Positions 16,077 through 25,515 of a DNA stretch of 64,000 nt are shown here, in pieces. Where the stretch lies: the NCBI GenBank assembly GCA_025356095.1, contig JANXUR010000050.1, positions 1 to 64,000 of the forward strand. The letters run 5' to 3'. Source of the stretch: Acidobacteriaceae bacterium (GTDB lineage: Bacteria; Acidobacteriota; Terriglobia; Terriglobales; Acidobacteriaceae). Made by a program: the position numbers and the translations under genes. How positions within the stretch are numbered: the stretch's first letter is position 1; each line of letters opens with the position of its first letter. Under the pieces are notes generated by a model. The model was not told where the DNA came from. It did no database searches and saw only the letters and a list, made by a program, of their open reading frames with translations.

Positions 16077-19000
16077 ATGAAGTTGCGATTGCTGCTGGCA
16101 TTCATTCTTTTTGCAGTGGGAATTCTGCCCGCCCAGACCTTCCGCGGCGCAATTCAAGGCACCGTTACAGACACCACTGGCGCTTCGGTCGCCGATGCTC
16201 AGGTGACCATCCTTAACACTGACACCGGGGCCAGGCGTGCCGTGGTTACCGATGCGGCTGGCAACTACAACGTCACCGAATTGCAAATCGGCAATTACAG
16301 CGTCACTGCCACTAAAGCCGGATTCCGCACCCAGACTTTGAAGGGCATTGCGGTCGGCGTTTCTGCCTCGCAGCGCGCCGATGTGGTGTTGACTCCAGGC
16401 AAAGTGGAGGAGACCGTTGAAGTAACTGCGGATGTGCCTTTGGTGGAGACCAGTGGCAACACCATTGGTGGAACTTTGGATGCGGCTCGGGTGGAAGCCC
16501 TGCCCGTAAACGGCCGCGACTTCACCAAGCTGCTGACTCTGGTTCCGGGCGCGGGCGCGGATGCCAGCTCGGTGAGTGACTCGGCGGGTTCCTTTGGCAT
16601 CTTCGCGATCAACGGCAATCGGGGACGTTCTAACAACTATCTGCTTGACGGTACTGACATGAACGACGGCTACCGCAATGATCCGGCGATTAATGAAGCT
16701 GGCGTTTTCGGTACCCCGGCGACGATTCTTCCGGTGGATGCACTTGCCGAAGTCGCTATTCTTTCCAACGTAGAAGCGGAGTACGGTCGCAACTCCGGCG
16801 GCACCATCAATATGGTGACCAAGAGCGGCACCAACCAGTTGCACGGCTCCGTGTTCGAAGACTTCCGCAACACCAAGTTGAACGCCCGCAACTACTTCAA
16901 CACCGCCGATCAGAAGCAGTATCCCTTCCACAACAATCAATTTGGCGGCGCTTTGGGCGGTCCCATCGTGAGCGATAAGACGTTCTTCTACGTCGCTTAT
17001 GAAGGCCAGCGCGAAAGCGGCGGCTTGCCGAACGTGGAAAATGTACCGACGCAGGACCAGTTCAATAATTTTGAGGGCACCATTAACCCGGTGATCGCCG
17101 GTCTTCTGGCCCGCAATCCATGGGCGATCCCCGGTGGCGTTTACCCCACCAGCAATTCCGCCCTTACGGTGGTCAGCCCGTTCACCAATCGTGTGGATAG
17201 CATCATCGCCAAGATTGATCAGCATCTGGGCAGCAATGATCTGTTGAGCGGCCGCTACTTCTTTGGCAACTCCGATCAGAGCTTCCCGCTGGCATTGGGC
17301 GGCTCAAGCACGGCGGCTGGCTTTAACACGGTCACGCCTACAACTGTGCATCTGGTGGCACTAAGCTACACCCATGTGCTCTCCACCCGGTCCGTCTTCG
17401 AACTGCGTGGCGGCTACAACCGCTTCGTTGAGAGCTTCCAGCCACAGGATCATGCCTTTGATCCTTCCACCATCGGGCTGGTAACGAGCACGGGGCTTTC
17501 CAGCTTCGATTTCGGTCTGCCGCGCATTCAGATCAGCGACGTCGGCACCGCTATTGGCGGCAACAACTCGTTGCCCCGGCAGCGCGTGGATACCAACTCG
17601 CAGGCGATTGCCAACTACGGTTACAACACGGGCGCGCACAACTACAAGTTCGGTTACCAGTTCACGCGCACTTCCATCGCCCAGAACTACGACCTGGGCT
17701 ATCGTGGCCGCTTGAAGTTCAGCAGTTTTGACAGCTTTCTTGCGGGTATCGTGGACAACGGCGCCCTGCAGTTCAGCGGCAATTCGCGCCGCCATACCCA
17801 CCAGAACAACCAGAGCGTTTACTTTCAGGACAACTGGAAGATAAGCCGCCGTTTGACCTTGAACTACGGCCTGCGTTGGGACTACTTCGGCGTGGTGAAA
17901 GAGAAGAACAACCTGTTCAGCCTCTACGCCCCCGGCATCGGCCTGCAGCAGGTGGGCACCAGCGGAGCACCTTCTGGGCTGTATCCTGCGGACTACCACG
18001 ACTTTGCTCCACGCTTGGGTATCGCGTATGACCTTCGTGGCGACGCCAAGACCGTGGTTCGCGCGGGTTGGGGCATCTACTACGATGGCGGCTCGCAGGA
18101 CTTCTACCTCGGCCACTTCCCATACAACACGTTTAATCCCGGTCCTGCCTACAACGGCATCGGTCCGGCCGCCATCTCTTCTGGCTCTTTGAACAACGAA
18201 GGCCTGATTGTTTCTGGGCAGCCAATCTTCGGCAACTTCTCGCCGACGACGGATGCGTGGACGGTGGATCGCAAGCTGCGCACGCCTTATGTACAGAACT
18301 ACAACCTGAATGTGCAGCAGGCCATCAGCAATGGCGTGAGTGTGCAATTGGGCTACGTTGGTTCCACCGGCAAACACCTGTATCGCTTCCGCGACATTAA
18401 CCAGCCCAACATCACCACGGGTGTGTTCCCGGACTCGAACTTCAACTACATCAACAACTTTGAATCCACTGCGTTTTCCAACTACAACGCCTTGCAGATG
18501 ACGTTGAACATCCGCAACTATCACGGGTTCAGCTCGCAAGTGAACTACACCTGGTCGCACTCGATTGATAACGCGTCGGACGGGGAAGACTTTGTACCCA
18601 ACGCCGCCCAGCCCGACAACAGCTACAACCCGCGGGGTGAGAAAGCCAACTCGAACTTCGATGGCCGTCACCGCTTTAGTCTCGACTTCAGCTACGCGGT
18701 GCCGAACGCGAAGAACCTTGGAGCATTTGGCAAGGGCTGGTCGCTCAACGGCATTCTGCGCATCGCAGATGGTGAGCCCTATAACCTGAGCTCGTTTAAT
18801 GGTTTTAACAACTCAAACCAGTTCTTCGAGCGTCCTGATGTCGTCGGCAACCCCTACGCCGGGACGGGTGGGCCGTTCAGATTGTTGAACCTCTCAGCCT
18901 TCTCCGCCCCCTGTAACTACAATGCCGACCAAGGTTTCTGCGATTCCACCAACCCGAACTATCACTTTGGTAGCCTGCGTCGGAATGCGTTTGTCGGCCC

Positions 19001-19289
19001 CGGCTTCAAAAACTTCGACTTCTCCATCGTGAAGTCCACCAACCTGTTTAGCGAGAAGGTGAAGTTGCAACTTCGCGTGGATGCCTTCAACCTGTTCAAT
19101 CATGCCAACTTTGCCAATCCGCTGCTGCCGAACTTTGCCGTGGATTGGACCGCGAACGGGATTGACGCCAATGGCCGCGGCCAAGGCTTCCTGGCGGCGG
19201 GTGCGACTCCAGACGTAGGCATCGGGAACCCGTTCCTGGGAGGCGGTGGTTCCCGCAACTTCCAGCTCGGTGCCAAGATCGTCTTCTAG
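16077..19289 (+). CDS. Oar-like TonB-dependent receptor
   Basis: The 1070-aa outer-membrane receptor starts at MKLRLLLAFILFAVGILPAQ (signal peptide) with AGGAGA 7 nt before the ATG. A carboxypeptidase-regulatory-like domain (about 25-105) is followed by plug features (LPVNGRDFTKLLTLVPG, NNYLLDGTDMNDGY, GGTINMVTKSGTN). A long 22-strand-type barrel follows, ending in the aromatic terminus QLGAKIVF. This architecture is characteristic of Acidobacteriota, and the family imports large or poorly soluble ligands using TonB energy. The ligand is not predictable here. The gene is a single transcription unit, closed by the terminator at 19314. Confidence 0.92.
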   Translation: MKLRLLLAFILFAVGILPAQTFRGAIQGTVTDTTGASVADAQVTILNTDTGARRAVVTDAAGNYNVTELQIGNYSVTATKAGFRTQTLKGIAVGVSASQRADVVLTPGKVEETVEVTADVPLVETSGNTIGGTLDAARVEALPVNGRDFTKLLTLVPGAGADASSVSDSAGSFGIFAINGNRGRSNNYLLDGTDMNDGYRNDPAINEAGVFGTPATILPVDALAEVAILSNVEAEYGRNSGGTINMVTKSGTNQLHGSVFEDFRNTKLNARNYFNTADQKQYPFHNNQFGGALGGPIVSDKTFFYVAYEGQRESGGLPNVENVPTQDQFNNFEGTINPVIAGLLARNPWAIPGGVYPTSNSALTVVSPFTNRVDSIIAKIDQHLGSNDLLSGRYFFGNSDQSFPLALGGSSTAAGFNTVTPTTVHLVALSYTHVLSTRSVFELRGGYNRFVESFQPQDHAFDPSTIGLVTSTGLSSFDFGLPRIQISDVGTAIGGNNSLPRQRVDTNSQAIANYGYNTGAHNYKFGYQFTRTSIAQNYDLGYRGRLKFSSFDSFLAGIVDNGALQFSGNSRRHTHQNNQSVYFQDNWKISRRLTLNYGLRWDYFGVVKEKNNLFSLYAPGIGLQQVGTSGAPSGLYPADYHDFAPRLGIAYDLRGDAKTVVRAGWGIYYDGGSQDFYLGHFPYNTFNPGPAYNGIGPAAISSGSLNNEGLIVSGQPIFGNFSPTTDAWTVDRKLRTPYVQNYNLNVQQAISNGVSVQLGYVGSTGKHLYRFRDINQPNITTGVFPDSNFNYINNFESTAFSNYNALQMTLNIRNYHGFSSQVNYTWSHSIDNASDGEDFVPNAAQPDNSYNPRGEKANSNFDGRHRFSLDFSYAVPNAKNLGAFGKGWSLNGILRIADGEPYNLSSFNGFNNSNQFFERPDVVGNPYAGTGGPFRLLNLSAFSAPCNYNADQGFCDSTNPNYHFGSLRRNAFVGPGFKNFDFSIVKSTNLFSEKVKLQLRVDAFNLFNHANFANPLLPNFAVDWTANGIDANGRGQGFLAAGATPDVGIGNPFLGGGGSRNFQLGAKIVF

Positions 19290-19313
19290 GCGCATGCGCT
19301 CTGTAACTCTCCT

Positions 19314-19347
19314 CCGGCACGGCCCTTGGCCGTGCCGGTTTTCTTTT
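19314..19347 (+). terminator. Strong rho-independent terminator
   Basis: A perfect 11-bp stem CCGGCACGGCC / GGCCGTGCCGG with a CTT loop is followed at once by TTTTCTTTT. It begins 25 bp after the stop of the TonB-dependent receptor. Confidence 0.93.
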
Positions 19348-19612
19348 ACTGGCTACGGCTTTGGCAGCGGATTCAAGGGACAACCCGATTAGCCACAAAA
19401 GCGACACCCACAGAACTGGCCCTTCCGCAAGCACAAATCAGACAGTCACGAAAAATTTATGTTTAAAACTTTCCAAAATGGAACCAGCCTGTGTATGATG
19501 GTGTCGCCAGCCGGGTGTGCCCTCCGTTCACACTTCCCGATAATAGGCAAGATGCAAGGTCAGACTTGCGAAAAGAGTTGTGCAAAACTCACTTGGGTAG
19601 GGAACGACTTTT
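19348..19612. other. Intergenic region with AT-rich promoter-like patch
   Basis: No gene was seen. An AT-rich patch around 19450-19500 contains a palindrome TTCCA-AAA-TGGAA (19471-19483) and a TATGAT -10-like hexamer at 19494-19499. The hexamer is a plausible promoter for the small gene that starts at 19613. No good -35 was found. Confidence 0.4.
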
Positions 19613-19954
19613 ATGGCTTGGGCCAAGCTTAAGGCAGGGGTGTTGCGGCTGGAAACTACATCGGGTCCGCGATATCTGAAACTCAACATGACGCAGCGGC
19701 TACGCGCGCTGTGGATTTTTCGCAACTTCCGGGCGCTGGCGCTTCACAACTTGTACGGCTGGCAAAAAGAACTGCTGGAACAGCTTTGCGGCAGCAATGA
19801 GTTCGTCTCGTGGAAGGGAATCGAAAGCGCCCGCGTCATTGGTACGCTGCAAAAGGTACACTACGCAGTGCTTGTGCGTTCTGCGTCGGGCTCGAGCGCT
19901 TTAGACGTGGCCATTGCCGACCGGCAGGCGCGAGCCAGCCGAGGTAATTGGTAA
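19613..19954 (+). CDS. Small basic hypothetical protein (113 aa)
   Basis: The frame is open from an ATG with GGGAA about 10 nt upstream. The product is basic and rich in Leu, Arg and Trp (LKAGVLRLETTSGPRYLKL, then WIFRNFRALALHNLYGWQKE), with no signal peptide or membrane helix. The pattern of short strands followed by helices suggests a small folded cytoplasmic domain. I do not recognise the family. It is convergent with the fumarylacetoacetase gene, 20 bp away, which leaves it as a one-gene unit after the upstream terminator. Reality is likely but not certain. Confidence 0.6.
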   Translation: MAWAKLKAGVLRLETTSGPRYLKLNMTQRLRALWIFRNFRALALHNLYGWQKELLEQLCGSNEFVSWKGIESARVIGTLQKVHYAVLVRSASGSSALDVAIADRQARASRGNW

Positions 19955-19974
19955 TGCTGCATCCGGCCAGCCGC

Positions 19975-21357
19975 CTAAAGTGCTGGCAGAATCAAGCCCC
20001 TGCACTCTCCACAGCCGATGCGGCGGAAGCCCTCTGATTCCGCGTAGGCGCGGATTGTTACTTCATCTCCATCCTGCAAAAACTTGCGGGTTTCACCGGT
20101 AGGCAGAGCCAGCGGCTCGGTGCCGCGCCACGTCAGCTCCAGCAGGCAACCGCGCGAGTCCTTCGCCTCGCCAGAGACAGTTCCGCTGCCCAACAGGTCG
20201 CCGGGACGCAGGTTGCAGCCATTGCTGGCATGGTGGGCCAGCATCTGCGCAAGTGTCCAATAAAGGTCGCGCAGATTTCCCCGGCTTAGTCGCAGCGCGG
20301 GGATATTTTCCTGCCGCATCTTGGCCGAGCTGAGCCACAACTCCACTGTTAGATTGATGCCGCCGTGGTCGTGGTTGTTGGCATCGCTCAGGTAGGGCAA
20401 CGGCGCGGGGTCGCCTTCGGGCCGCGCGAATGCTGGAACGCGGAAGGGTGCGAGCGCTTCCATCGTAACCACCCATGGTGAGATGCTGCTGGCAAAATTT
20501 TTGGCCAGGAAGGGACCGAGCGGCTGGTACTCCCAGGTTTGCATGTCGCGCGCCGACCAATCATTCAAGATGCAAACGCCGAAGATACGGGTCTCGGCTT
20601 TGGCGAGCGGAATCGGCTCGCCAAGTGCGTTGCCCTGCCCCACGAAGCATCCGATTTCCAGTTCGTAGTCGAGTCGTTTGCTGGGGCCAAATTCGGGTGG
20701 TTGCTCGGCACTGTCACGAGTCTGTCCGCTGGGGCGACGCACCGGGGTGCCGCTCACCACAATAGACGAGGCGCGCCCGTGGTAGCCGATGGGAATGTAC
20801 TTGTAGTTGGGTAGTAGTGGGTTTTCAGGCCGGAACATGCGACCTACATTGGTGGCGTGGAAGACTGAGGCGTAGAAGTCGGTATAGTCGCCAATATGCG
20901 CGGGCAGCAGCATTTGCAGCCCCGCTTGCGGCAACACGCAGTCACCCACCAATTGCCGCAGATTGGCATCCGCCCTCGAACCGAGCAGACGCTGGAGCTG
21001 ACGGCGCAACGCGCTCCAAGCGTCTGGCCCCAACGCCATCAGCGAGTTCAGTGTGACCTCGCCGCAGGCGTTGAGCACCCGCTCGCCCAGCTCGTCACAA
21101 CCGTCAAGCTCTTCAAGACCGTCACGACCGTCAAGCTCGTCAAGCAGACCAAAGCTGGCAGCGGCATGCAGGTCCAGTACGGAATTACCAATCGCCACAC
21201 AAATATGCCCGCCATTCGCCGTCGCGAATACCCCGTAAGGCAGGTTCTGGATGGGGAAGTCTGCTTCTGGCAGATTGGCAGAGTCCACCCAACTGGTCAG
21301 TTTGGGGTCGTGGGTCTGGTTGGGAGCGTAAGAAGATGAGTCTGCTGAAAAGGACAT
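19975..21357 (-). CDS. fahA: Fumarylacetoacetase
   Basis: The enzyme hydrolyses fumarylacetoacetate to fumarate and acetoacetate, the last step of tyrosine catabolism. The 460-aa product shows the family's N-terminal motif DFPIQNLPYGVF and the catalytic region YTDFYASVFHATNVG. IPIGYHGRASS, the metal-binding LDYELEIG and NDWSARDMQTWEYQPLG also match. The start MSFSADSS resembles other family members; the ribosome-binding site is weak. A 9-bp repeat tract encodes an Asp/Glu/Leu-rich insertion near residues 72-86 (see 21100-21144), before the catalytic domain, so activity is probably kept. It is the last gene of the minus-strand homogentisate operon. Confidence 0.95.
   Translation of the reverse strand: MSFSADSSSYAPNQTHDPKLTSWVDSANLPEADFPIQNLPYGVFATANGGHICVAIGNSVLDLHAAASFGLLDELDGRDGLEELDGCDELGERVLNACGEVTLNSLMALGPDAWSALRRQLQRLLGSRADANLRQLVGDCVLPQAGLQMLLPAHIGDYTDFYASVFHATNVGRMFRPENPLLPNYKYIPIGYHGRASSIVVSGTPVRRPSGQTRDSAEQPPEFGPSKRLDYELEIGCFVGQGNALGEPIPLAKAETRIFGVCILNDWSARDMQTWEYQPLGPFLAKNFASSISPWVVTMEALAPFRVPAFARPEGDPAPLPYLSDANNHDHGGINLTVELWLSSAKMRQENIPALRLSRGNLRDLYWTLAQMLAHHASNGCNLRPGDLLGSGTVSGEAKDSRGCLLELTWRGTEPLALPTGETRKFLQDGDEVTIRAYAESEGFRRIGCGECRGLILPAL
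21100..21144. repeat. 9-bp coding repeat tract within fahA
   Basis: There are five 9-bp units: ACCGTCAAG, CTCTTCAAG, ACCGTCACG, ACCGTCAAG and CTCGTCAAG. The first 18 bp recur 27 bp later with one change. Read on the minus strand they encode an acidic stretch, LDELDGRDGLEELDG. The frame is kept because the unit is a multiple of three. Confidence 0.8.
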
Positions 21358-21408
21358 ACCATTATGATTACGCGCCGGGGCACGAAGGGCAAGTGCGGGA
21401 TTTCGATG

Positions 21409-21447
21409 TTGCACCCCGCGCCGTGAATCGGGCGGCGCGGGGTGCAA
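21409..21447. other. Perfect 15-bp stem hairpin
   Basis: TTGCACCCCGCGCCG (21409-21423) is exactly complementary to CGGCGCGGGGTGCAA (21433-21447) across a 9-nt loop. No T-tract follows on either strand. The hairpin lies between the truncated NAD(P)-binding fragment and fahA inside the operon. It may be a processing or stability element, or the scar of an insertion. Confidence 0.85.
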
Positions 21448-21468
21448 GAAGCAGTTAGTAGCCAATGC

Positions 21469-21594
21469 TCATCTGGCCCCGCTGGTTTTAGAGGCATCGC
21501 GTACTGCGGCGGTGACGTGATGGCCGCGTGAGAGCAGTTCCGTAAGAATGCGGCTTCCCGCCATTCCGGTCGCGCCATAAAGGACTACGTGCAC
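21469..21594 (-). pseudogene. Truncated NAD(P)-binding (NmrA/SDR-like) protein fragment
   Basis: A 41-codon frame starts at GTG with GAGGAG upstream and reads [20 protein letters not shown], then [16 protein letters not shown], ending SGAR and a stop. This is the first beta-alpha-beta unit of an atypical SDR/NmrA-type Rossmann fold, with the GATGMAG dinucleotide-binding motif. The whole remainder (normally about 160-200 residues) is missing; the strong hairpin at 21409-21447 follows about 20 bp after the stop. It looks like the stump of a deleted gene. Translation of the stump is possible. Confidence 0.75.
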
Positions 21595-21719
21595 GGGTGG
21601 TCTCCTCAATCTCCTCAAATGCTAAGTTACAGAATAGAGATGCGGGTGTGCTCGCGTTCGTCGCAAGCTCTTTTCCATAACTGAGGCAGCAACCTGACTG
21701 GTGCAGCGCGGCGTGAAAG

Positions 21720-22643
21720 TTATGGCAGCAATCGCAGAGCGCGCAGATCTGCCACTGGCTCTTCAAACGAACAAGAGCCAAAGGCAATCGCAAAGTTGGT
21801 TCGGAAGTCGGCGATTTGTTCGGTAGTGAGCGACCCGCCATTCCATGCAAGGCCGATGCTGGTAAAAGTGCATTCGCTGGCATCGGGACGGTTGAAGATG
21901 GGGGCAGCTTGCGCCACGTCGGCACCCAGCCACAGCAAGCCAGCAGCCACAAATAGATTGAGGAAGCCATGCATCTTGCCGCAGGCTGCGTCCGGCTCAT
22001 AGGTCAATGGATAGTTGCCCACCGTTGCGTGATGCAGTCCGGCGGTGGCTTTGAAGGCGAGCCTGCGCTCGGCGCACCCAGCCATAAAACCCAGCACATC
22101 TTCGGCAGCAGGAACCATTTCCGTCTTCACGCCGCCAGTGCGAATCTTGCCGCGAATCGCGCCGTCTGAATGTTGACCTGCCGCAACCATGGCGTCGAGA
22201 AACGTCGCGCAGCCCTCAGCGTTCAGGTCAGCGAATTCCAAATAGGCGTTGATGGAAGCCGGAAGGAGCCGAGCGATGCGATCCGCATCCTTTGGGGTGT
22301 TCAACCTGCATTCGATGGAATCAATTTGCGCGCGGTTGGTGGCGGCATGCTTGGCGTTGAAGGCGCGGATGGCGCCAAGGTCATTCTCCATGCTCTCGCC
22401 AACGAGGGCGCTGATGTGCCACTCGCATCCGTGCTCATTCCAGAACGGTGTGGCTGCCACTTCAAACTCCGCCAGCCGCGCTGCCGGTACAATGAAGCGC
22501 GCCAACATCCATTGCTCTGGGCTGAGCCTGTATCGGGCGTAGTTCGCCACGGCGGGAGCCATGCCCAGCCCGGCGGGCGGGAACAGCCCCGCATAATCCA
22601 CGAGGGATGAGAACAGAGCGCGAGCAGAGGCGGGTGTGGGCAC
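21720..22643 (-). CDS. Unknown protein in the homogentisate operon (307 aa)
   Basis: The product begins with MPTPASARALFSSLVDYAGL at a GTG codon that lies 4 bp after the homogentisate dioxygenase stop, so translation is probably coupled. It has no signal peptide. Conserved-looking blocks are DYAGLFPPAGL, GGVKTEMVPAAEDVLGF and LAFKATAGLHH, with alternating helices and strands that suggest a barrel-type fold. I do not recognise a named family. The operon has no gene for maleylacetoacetate isomerase, which acts between its neighbours; a role in that step or in handling its product is a hypothesis based only on position. Confidence 0.85.
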   Translation of the reverse strand: MPTPASARALFSSLVDYAGLFPPAGLGMAPAVANYARYRLSPEQWMLARFIVPAARLAEFEVAATPFWNEHGCEWHISALVGESMENDLGAIRAFNAKHAATNRAQIDSIECRLNTPKDADRIARLLPASINAYLEFADLNAEGCATFLDAMVAAGQHSDGAIRGKIRTGGVKTEMVPAAEDVLGFMAGCAERRLAFKATAGLHHATVGNYPLTYEPDAACGKMHGFLNLFVAAGLLWLGADVAQAAPIFNRPDASECTFTSIGLAWNGGSLTTEQIADFRTNFAIAFGSCSFEEPVADLRALRLLP

Positions 22644-22647
22644 AGGA

Positions 22648-23946
22648 CTAGGGCTTCCCGTTAAACCGCTTAGGAATATCTTGCCAGCACTCGTAGTATT
22701 CGTGTTGCAACTCTGCGGTGGCCAGCGCGTGTTGCGTCACTTTTACAACGAAGCGGGTTTCGAACATAAAGGCCAGTGTGTCTTTCAGGTACACCGGCTT
22801 CAGGTCGGCTTCGGTCGCAGAGTGCACGGTTGCGGCATCTGGCCCGTGGCCACTCATGCAGTTATGAAGGCTGGCACCGCCGGGTAAAAAGCCTTCGGCC
22901 TTGGCGTCGTACTCGCCGCGAATCAGACCCATGAACTCGTTCATAAAGTTGCGGTGGAACCACGGCGGGCGGAAGGTGTTTTCCGCAACCATCCAACGTG
23001 GAGGAAAGATGACGAAATCGCAATTGCCTGTGCCCGGAATTGACGATGGTGCAGTCAGCACGGTGTAGATCGAGGGGTCAGGATGATCGAAGGTCACCGA
23101 ATTGATGCAGTTAAAAAGCGCCAGATCATACTTGTAAGGAGTCCAGTTGCCGTGCCACGCCACCACGTTCAGCGGCGAATGGTTGATCTCGGCCTCCCAC
23201 AAGCGGCCTTGGAACTTATTAATGACGCGGAAGTCGCCGTCGAGGTCTTCAAACGCGGCCACGGGCGCCAGAAAATCGCGCGCATTCGCTAGTCCATTGG
23301 CACCGATGGGGCCGAGGTCGGGCAGTCGAAAGTAAGGCCCGTGATTTTCGCAGATGTAGCCGCGAGCTTGCGGGTCGAGCACTTCCACGCGAAACTTGTT
23401 GCCACGGGGGATGACCACAATCTCGCCGGGTGCAACCTCCAGAATTCCCATCTCCGTATGAAAGCGCAGCTTGCCGAGTTGTGGCAGGATCAGCAATTCG
23501 CCATCGGCATCATAAAAGTAACGGCCTTGCATGGATTTGTTGCAGGCATAGATGTGAATCGCCACGCCTGCGTGGGTGCCTACATCGCCGTTGCCGCCGA
23601 GCGTCATCAAGCCGTCCACAAAGTCGGTGGGTGTGGTGGGCAGCGCGAAGGGCGACCAGCGCAACTGGTTCGGCGTGGAGTGAACTTCGTTGAAGGGAGT
23701 GCTGCGCAAAAAGCCCTGCGTGCGTTCCACAAACGGCTTGTGCATTACGCTGGGCCGGATGCGGTACATCCACGAACGCCGGTTGATGTGGCGTGGTGAG
23801 GTGAATGGCGTGCCCGAAAGCTGCTCAGCATAAAGCCCATACGGAGGCCGCTGTGGCGAGTTCATGCCCTGCGGCAACGCGCCGGGCATGGCTTCGGTGG
23901 CGAACTCGTTGCCGAAGCCGGATTGGTATTGCAGTGCTTCGCTCAT
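22648..23946 (-). CDS. hmgA: Homogentisate 1,2-dioxygenase
   Basis: The Fe(II) dioxygenase opens the aromatic ring of homogentisate to maleylacetoacetate. The 432-aa length is normal. The N-terminus [13 protein letters not shown](M)PGALP is diagnostic. The iron-ligand region is present: [18 protein letters not shown], then [16 protein letters not shown]. The start ATG has GAGGAAT about 9 nt upstream; a longer frame adds eight residues without support. It lies 47 bp after the HPPD gene and 4 bp before the 307-aa gene, in one operon. Confidence 0.97.
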   Translation of the reverse strand: MSEALQYQSGFGNEFATEAMPGALPQGMNSPQRPPYGLYAEQLSGTPFTSPRHINRRSWMYRIRPSVMHKPFVERTQGFLRSTPFNEVHSTPNQLRWSPFALPTTPTDFVDGLMTLGGNGDVGTHAGVAIHIYACNKSMQGRYFYDADGELLILPQLGKLRFHTEMGILEVAPGEIVVIPRGNKFRVEVLDPQARGYICENHGPYFRLPDLGPIGANGLANARDFLAPVAAFEDLDGDFRVINKFQGRLWEAEINHSPLNVVAWHGNWTPYKYDLALFNCINSVTFDHPDPSIYTVLTAPSSIPGTGNCDFVIFPPRWMVAENTFRPPWFHRNFMNEFMGLIRGEYDAKAEGFLPGGASLHNCMSGHGPDAATVHSATEADLKPVYLKDTLAFMFETRFVVKVTQHALATAELQHEYYECWQDIPKRFNGKP

Positions 23947-23993
23947 CAGAACGATTCCTCGGCGGCGCAAGCCGCTCAGTGTTCTACAAAGTT

Positions 23994-25082
23994 CTACAAA
24001 TTTCCGCGGCGTTCCTGTTCCATCTCGATAGACTCGAACAGCGCCTTGAAGTTGCCTTTACCGAAGCCCTTGCAGCCTTTGCGCTGGATGATCTCAAAGA
24101 ACAGTGTAGGGCGGTCTTCCACCGGCTTGCTGAAGATTTGCAGCAGGTAGCCTTCGTGGTCGCGATCCACCAGAATGCCCAGTTTTTTGATGGCATCAAT
24201 GGATTCGTCAATCTCCCCGACGCGGTCTCGCAGCACCTCGTAGTAGGTGTCTGGTACTCGTAGAAAGTCAATGCCGTTGGCGGTGAGCTTGCCGACGGTT
24301 TCAATCTCGTCTTTACACTGCAACGCCACGTGCTGCACGCCGGGGCCGCCGTACCATTCCAGATATTCCTGAATCTGGCTCTTGCGTTTGCCCGCCGCTG
24401 GCTCGTTGATAGGGAACTTCACCGAGTAGGAGTCGTCGCTCATCACAATGGACATCAGCGCGGAATATTCGGTAGAGATGTCTTTGTCGTCGAAGGTGAT
24501 GTAGCGGTGGAAGCCGAGCACGTCGGCATAGAAGTTCGCCCACTTTTCCATCTCGCCGAGGCCGACATTGCCCACCATGTGGTCAATGCGCAGAATGCCG
24601 AGATCTTGTTCCGGAATTGGCGCAGCCGCAAAGCCAGGCAGGAAGGGGCCGTTGTAGTCCTTATAGCTAAGGATGGAATGGATAGTGTCACCATAGGTGT
24701 GGATGGCGGCGCGGCGCATGGTGCCATGCTGGTCGCTCCAGTCGTGAGGCTCTTCCACGGGTTTGGCGCCGCGCTCAATCGCGGCGGCGAAGGCTACGTC
24801 GCAGTCGAACACTTCAAATGCGATATCTTTCACGCCATCGCCATGCTTGGCGATGTGTTCAGTAATGGGACCGTCGGGCGTCATCGGCGTGGTCAACATA
24901 AAGTTAACCTTGTTCTGCGTGAGCACGTAACTGGTGCGGTCACGCAGGCCGGTCTCCAGGCCCGCGTAGGCGGCTTGCGAGAATCCAAAAGCCTTGCGAT
25001 AGTAATAAGCCGACTGGCGGGCATTCCCCACCCAGAATTCCACGTGATGAATGCGCTTGAGCTTGAGCGGATTGGTTCCCAT
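23994..25082 (-). CDS. hppD: 4-hydroxyphenylpyruvate dioxygenase
   Basis: This Fe(II) enzyme of the VOC fold converts 4-hydroxyphenylpyruvate to homogentisate. The 362-aa product carries the two VOC halves, with the metal ligands His in RIDHMVGNV, His in [11 protein letters not shown] and Glu in [10 protein letters not shown]. The N-terminal half starts [13 protein letters not shown]. The ATG is preceded by AAGGGG. It is the first gene of the minus-strand tyrosine-degradation operon, so its promoter should lie between 25083 and 25439. Confidence 0.97.
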   Translation of the reverse strand: MGTNPLKLKRIHHVEFWVGNARQSAYYYRKAFGFSQAAYAGLETGLRDRTSYVLTQNKVNFMLTTPMTPDGPITEHIAKHGDGVKDIAFEVFDCDVAFAAAIERGAKPVEEPHDWSDQHGTMRRAAIHTYGDTIHSILSYKDYNGPFLPGFAAAPIPEQDLGILRIDHMVGNVGLGEMEKWANFYADVLGFHRYITFDDKDISTEYSALMSIVMSDDSYSVKFPINEPAAGKRKSQIQEYLEWYGGPGVQHVALQCKDEIETVGKLTANGIDFLRVPDTYYEVLRDRVGEIDESIDAIKKLGILVDRDHEGYLLQIFSKPVEDRPTLFFEIIQRKGCKGFGKGNFKALFESIEMEQERRGNL

Positions 25083-25439
25083 GATGCCCCTTAAAAAGCC
25101 AAACTTTCTGGCGCCAGGCCAGATGGAGATCGTCTCTGGCGCACCTCATCCATGGTAACGCCGCGAGGGTGATTGCGAAAATACGGTTCCGAAGGCGCAA
25201 AGCCGCTGGAGCGCGCATTCGTTAAGCTTGGCTGCATTCTGCTTTACGAACGGAGGCCTGTGCGGCGCACGGGAAGCGAGCCAAGCTAAAAGTGGGCAGA
25301 GCCGAGGGGACGGCGAAATCCACAGGCGGCGCAGCGCTGATCGCGTGGGGCCAAATCGGAATGCTATAATCGGAGAGTTGTTTCTGCACCAACGGTTCCC
25401 CCACCGGGCCACTCGGACTTCCGAGATCCACCAAAGCGC
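25083..25439. other. Intergenic region between hppD and tRNA-Lys
   Basis: No gene was found. A TATAAT hexamer at 25365-25370, 70 bp before the tRNA 5' end, is the likely -10 of the tRNA promoter. The matching -35 is not clear. The hppD promoter (minus strand) must also lie here but was not recognisable. Confidence 0.5.

Positions 25440-25515
<76 letters not shown>

Noticed and set aside
15936-17225. 429-aa minus-strand frame antisense to the TonB receptor
   Set aside because: It lies against a strongly supported receptor gene with signal peptide and ribosome-binding site; its own translation is low-complexity Val/Gly/His-rich.
17361-18671. 436-aa minus-strand frame antisense to the same receptor
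   Set aside because: Same reasoning: a shadow of the receptor frame, composed mostly of Val, Arg and Ala.
24330-25094. Long plus-strand frame antisense to the HPPD gene
   Set aside because: Codons mirror the conserved HPPD gene, there is no ribosome-binding site, and the product has no recognisable feature. Long antisense frames are common in GC-rich genes.
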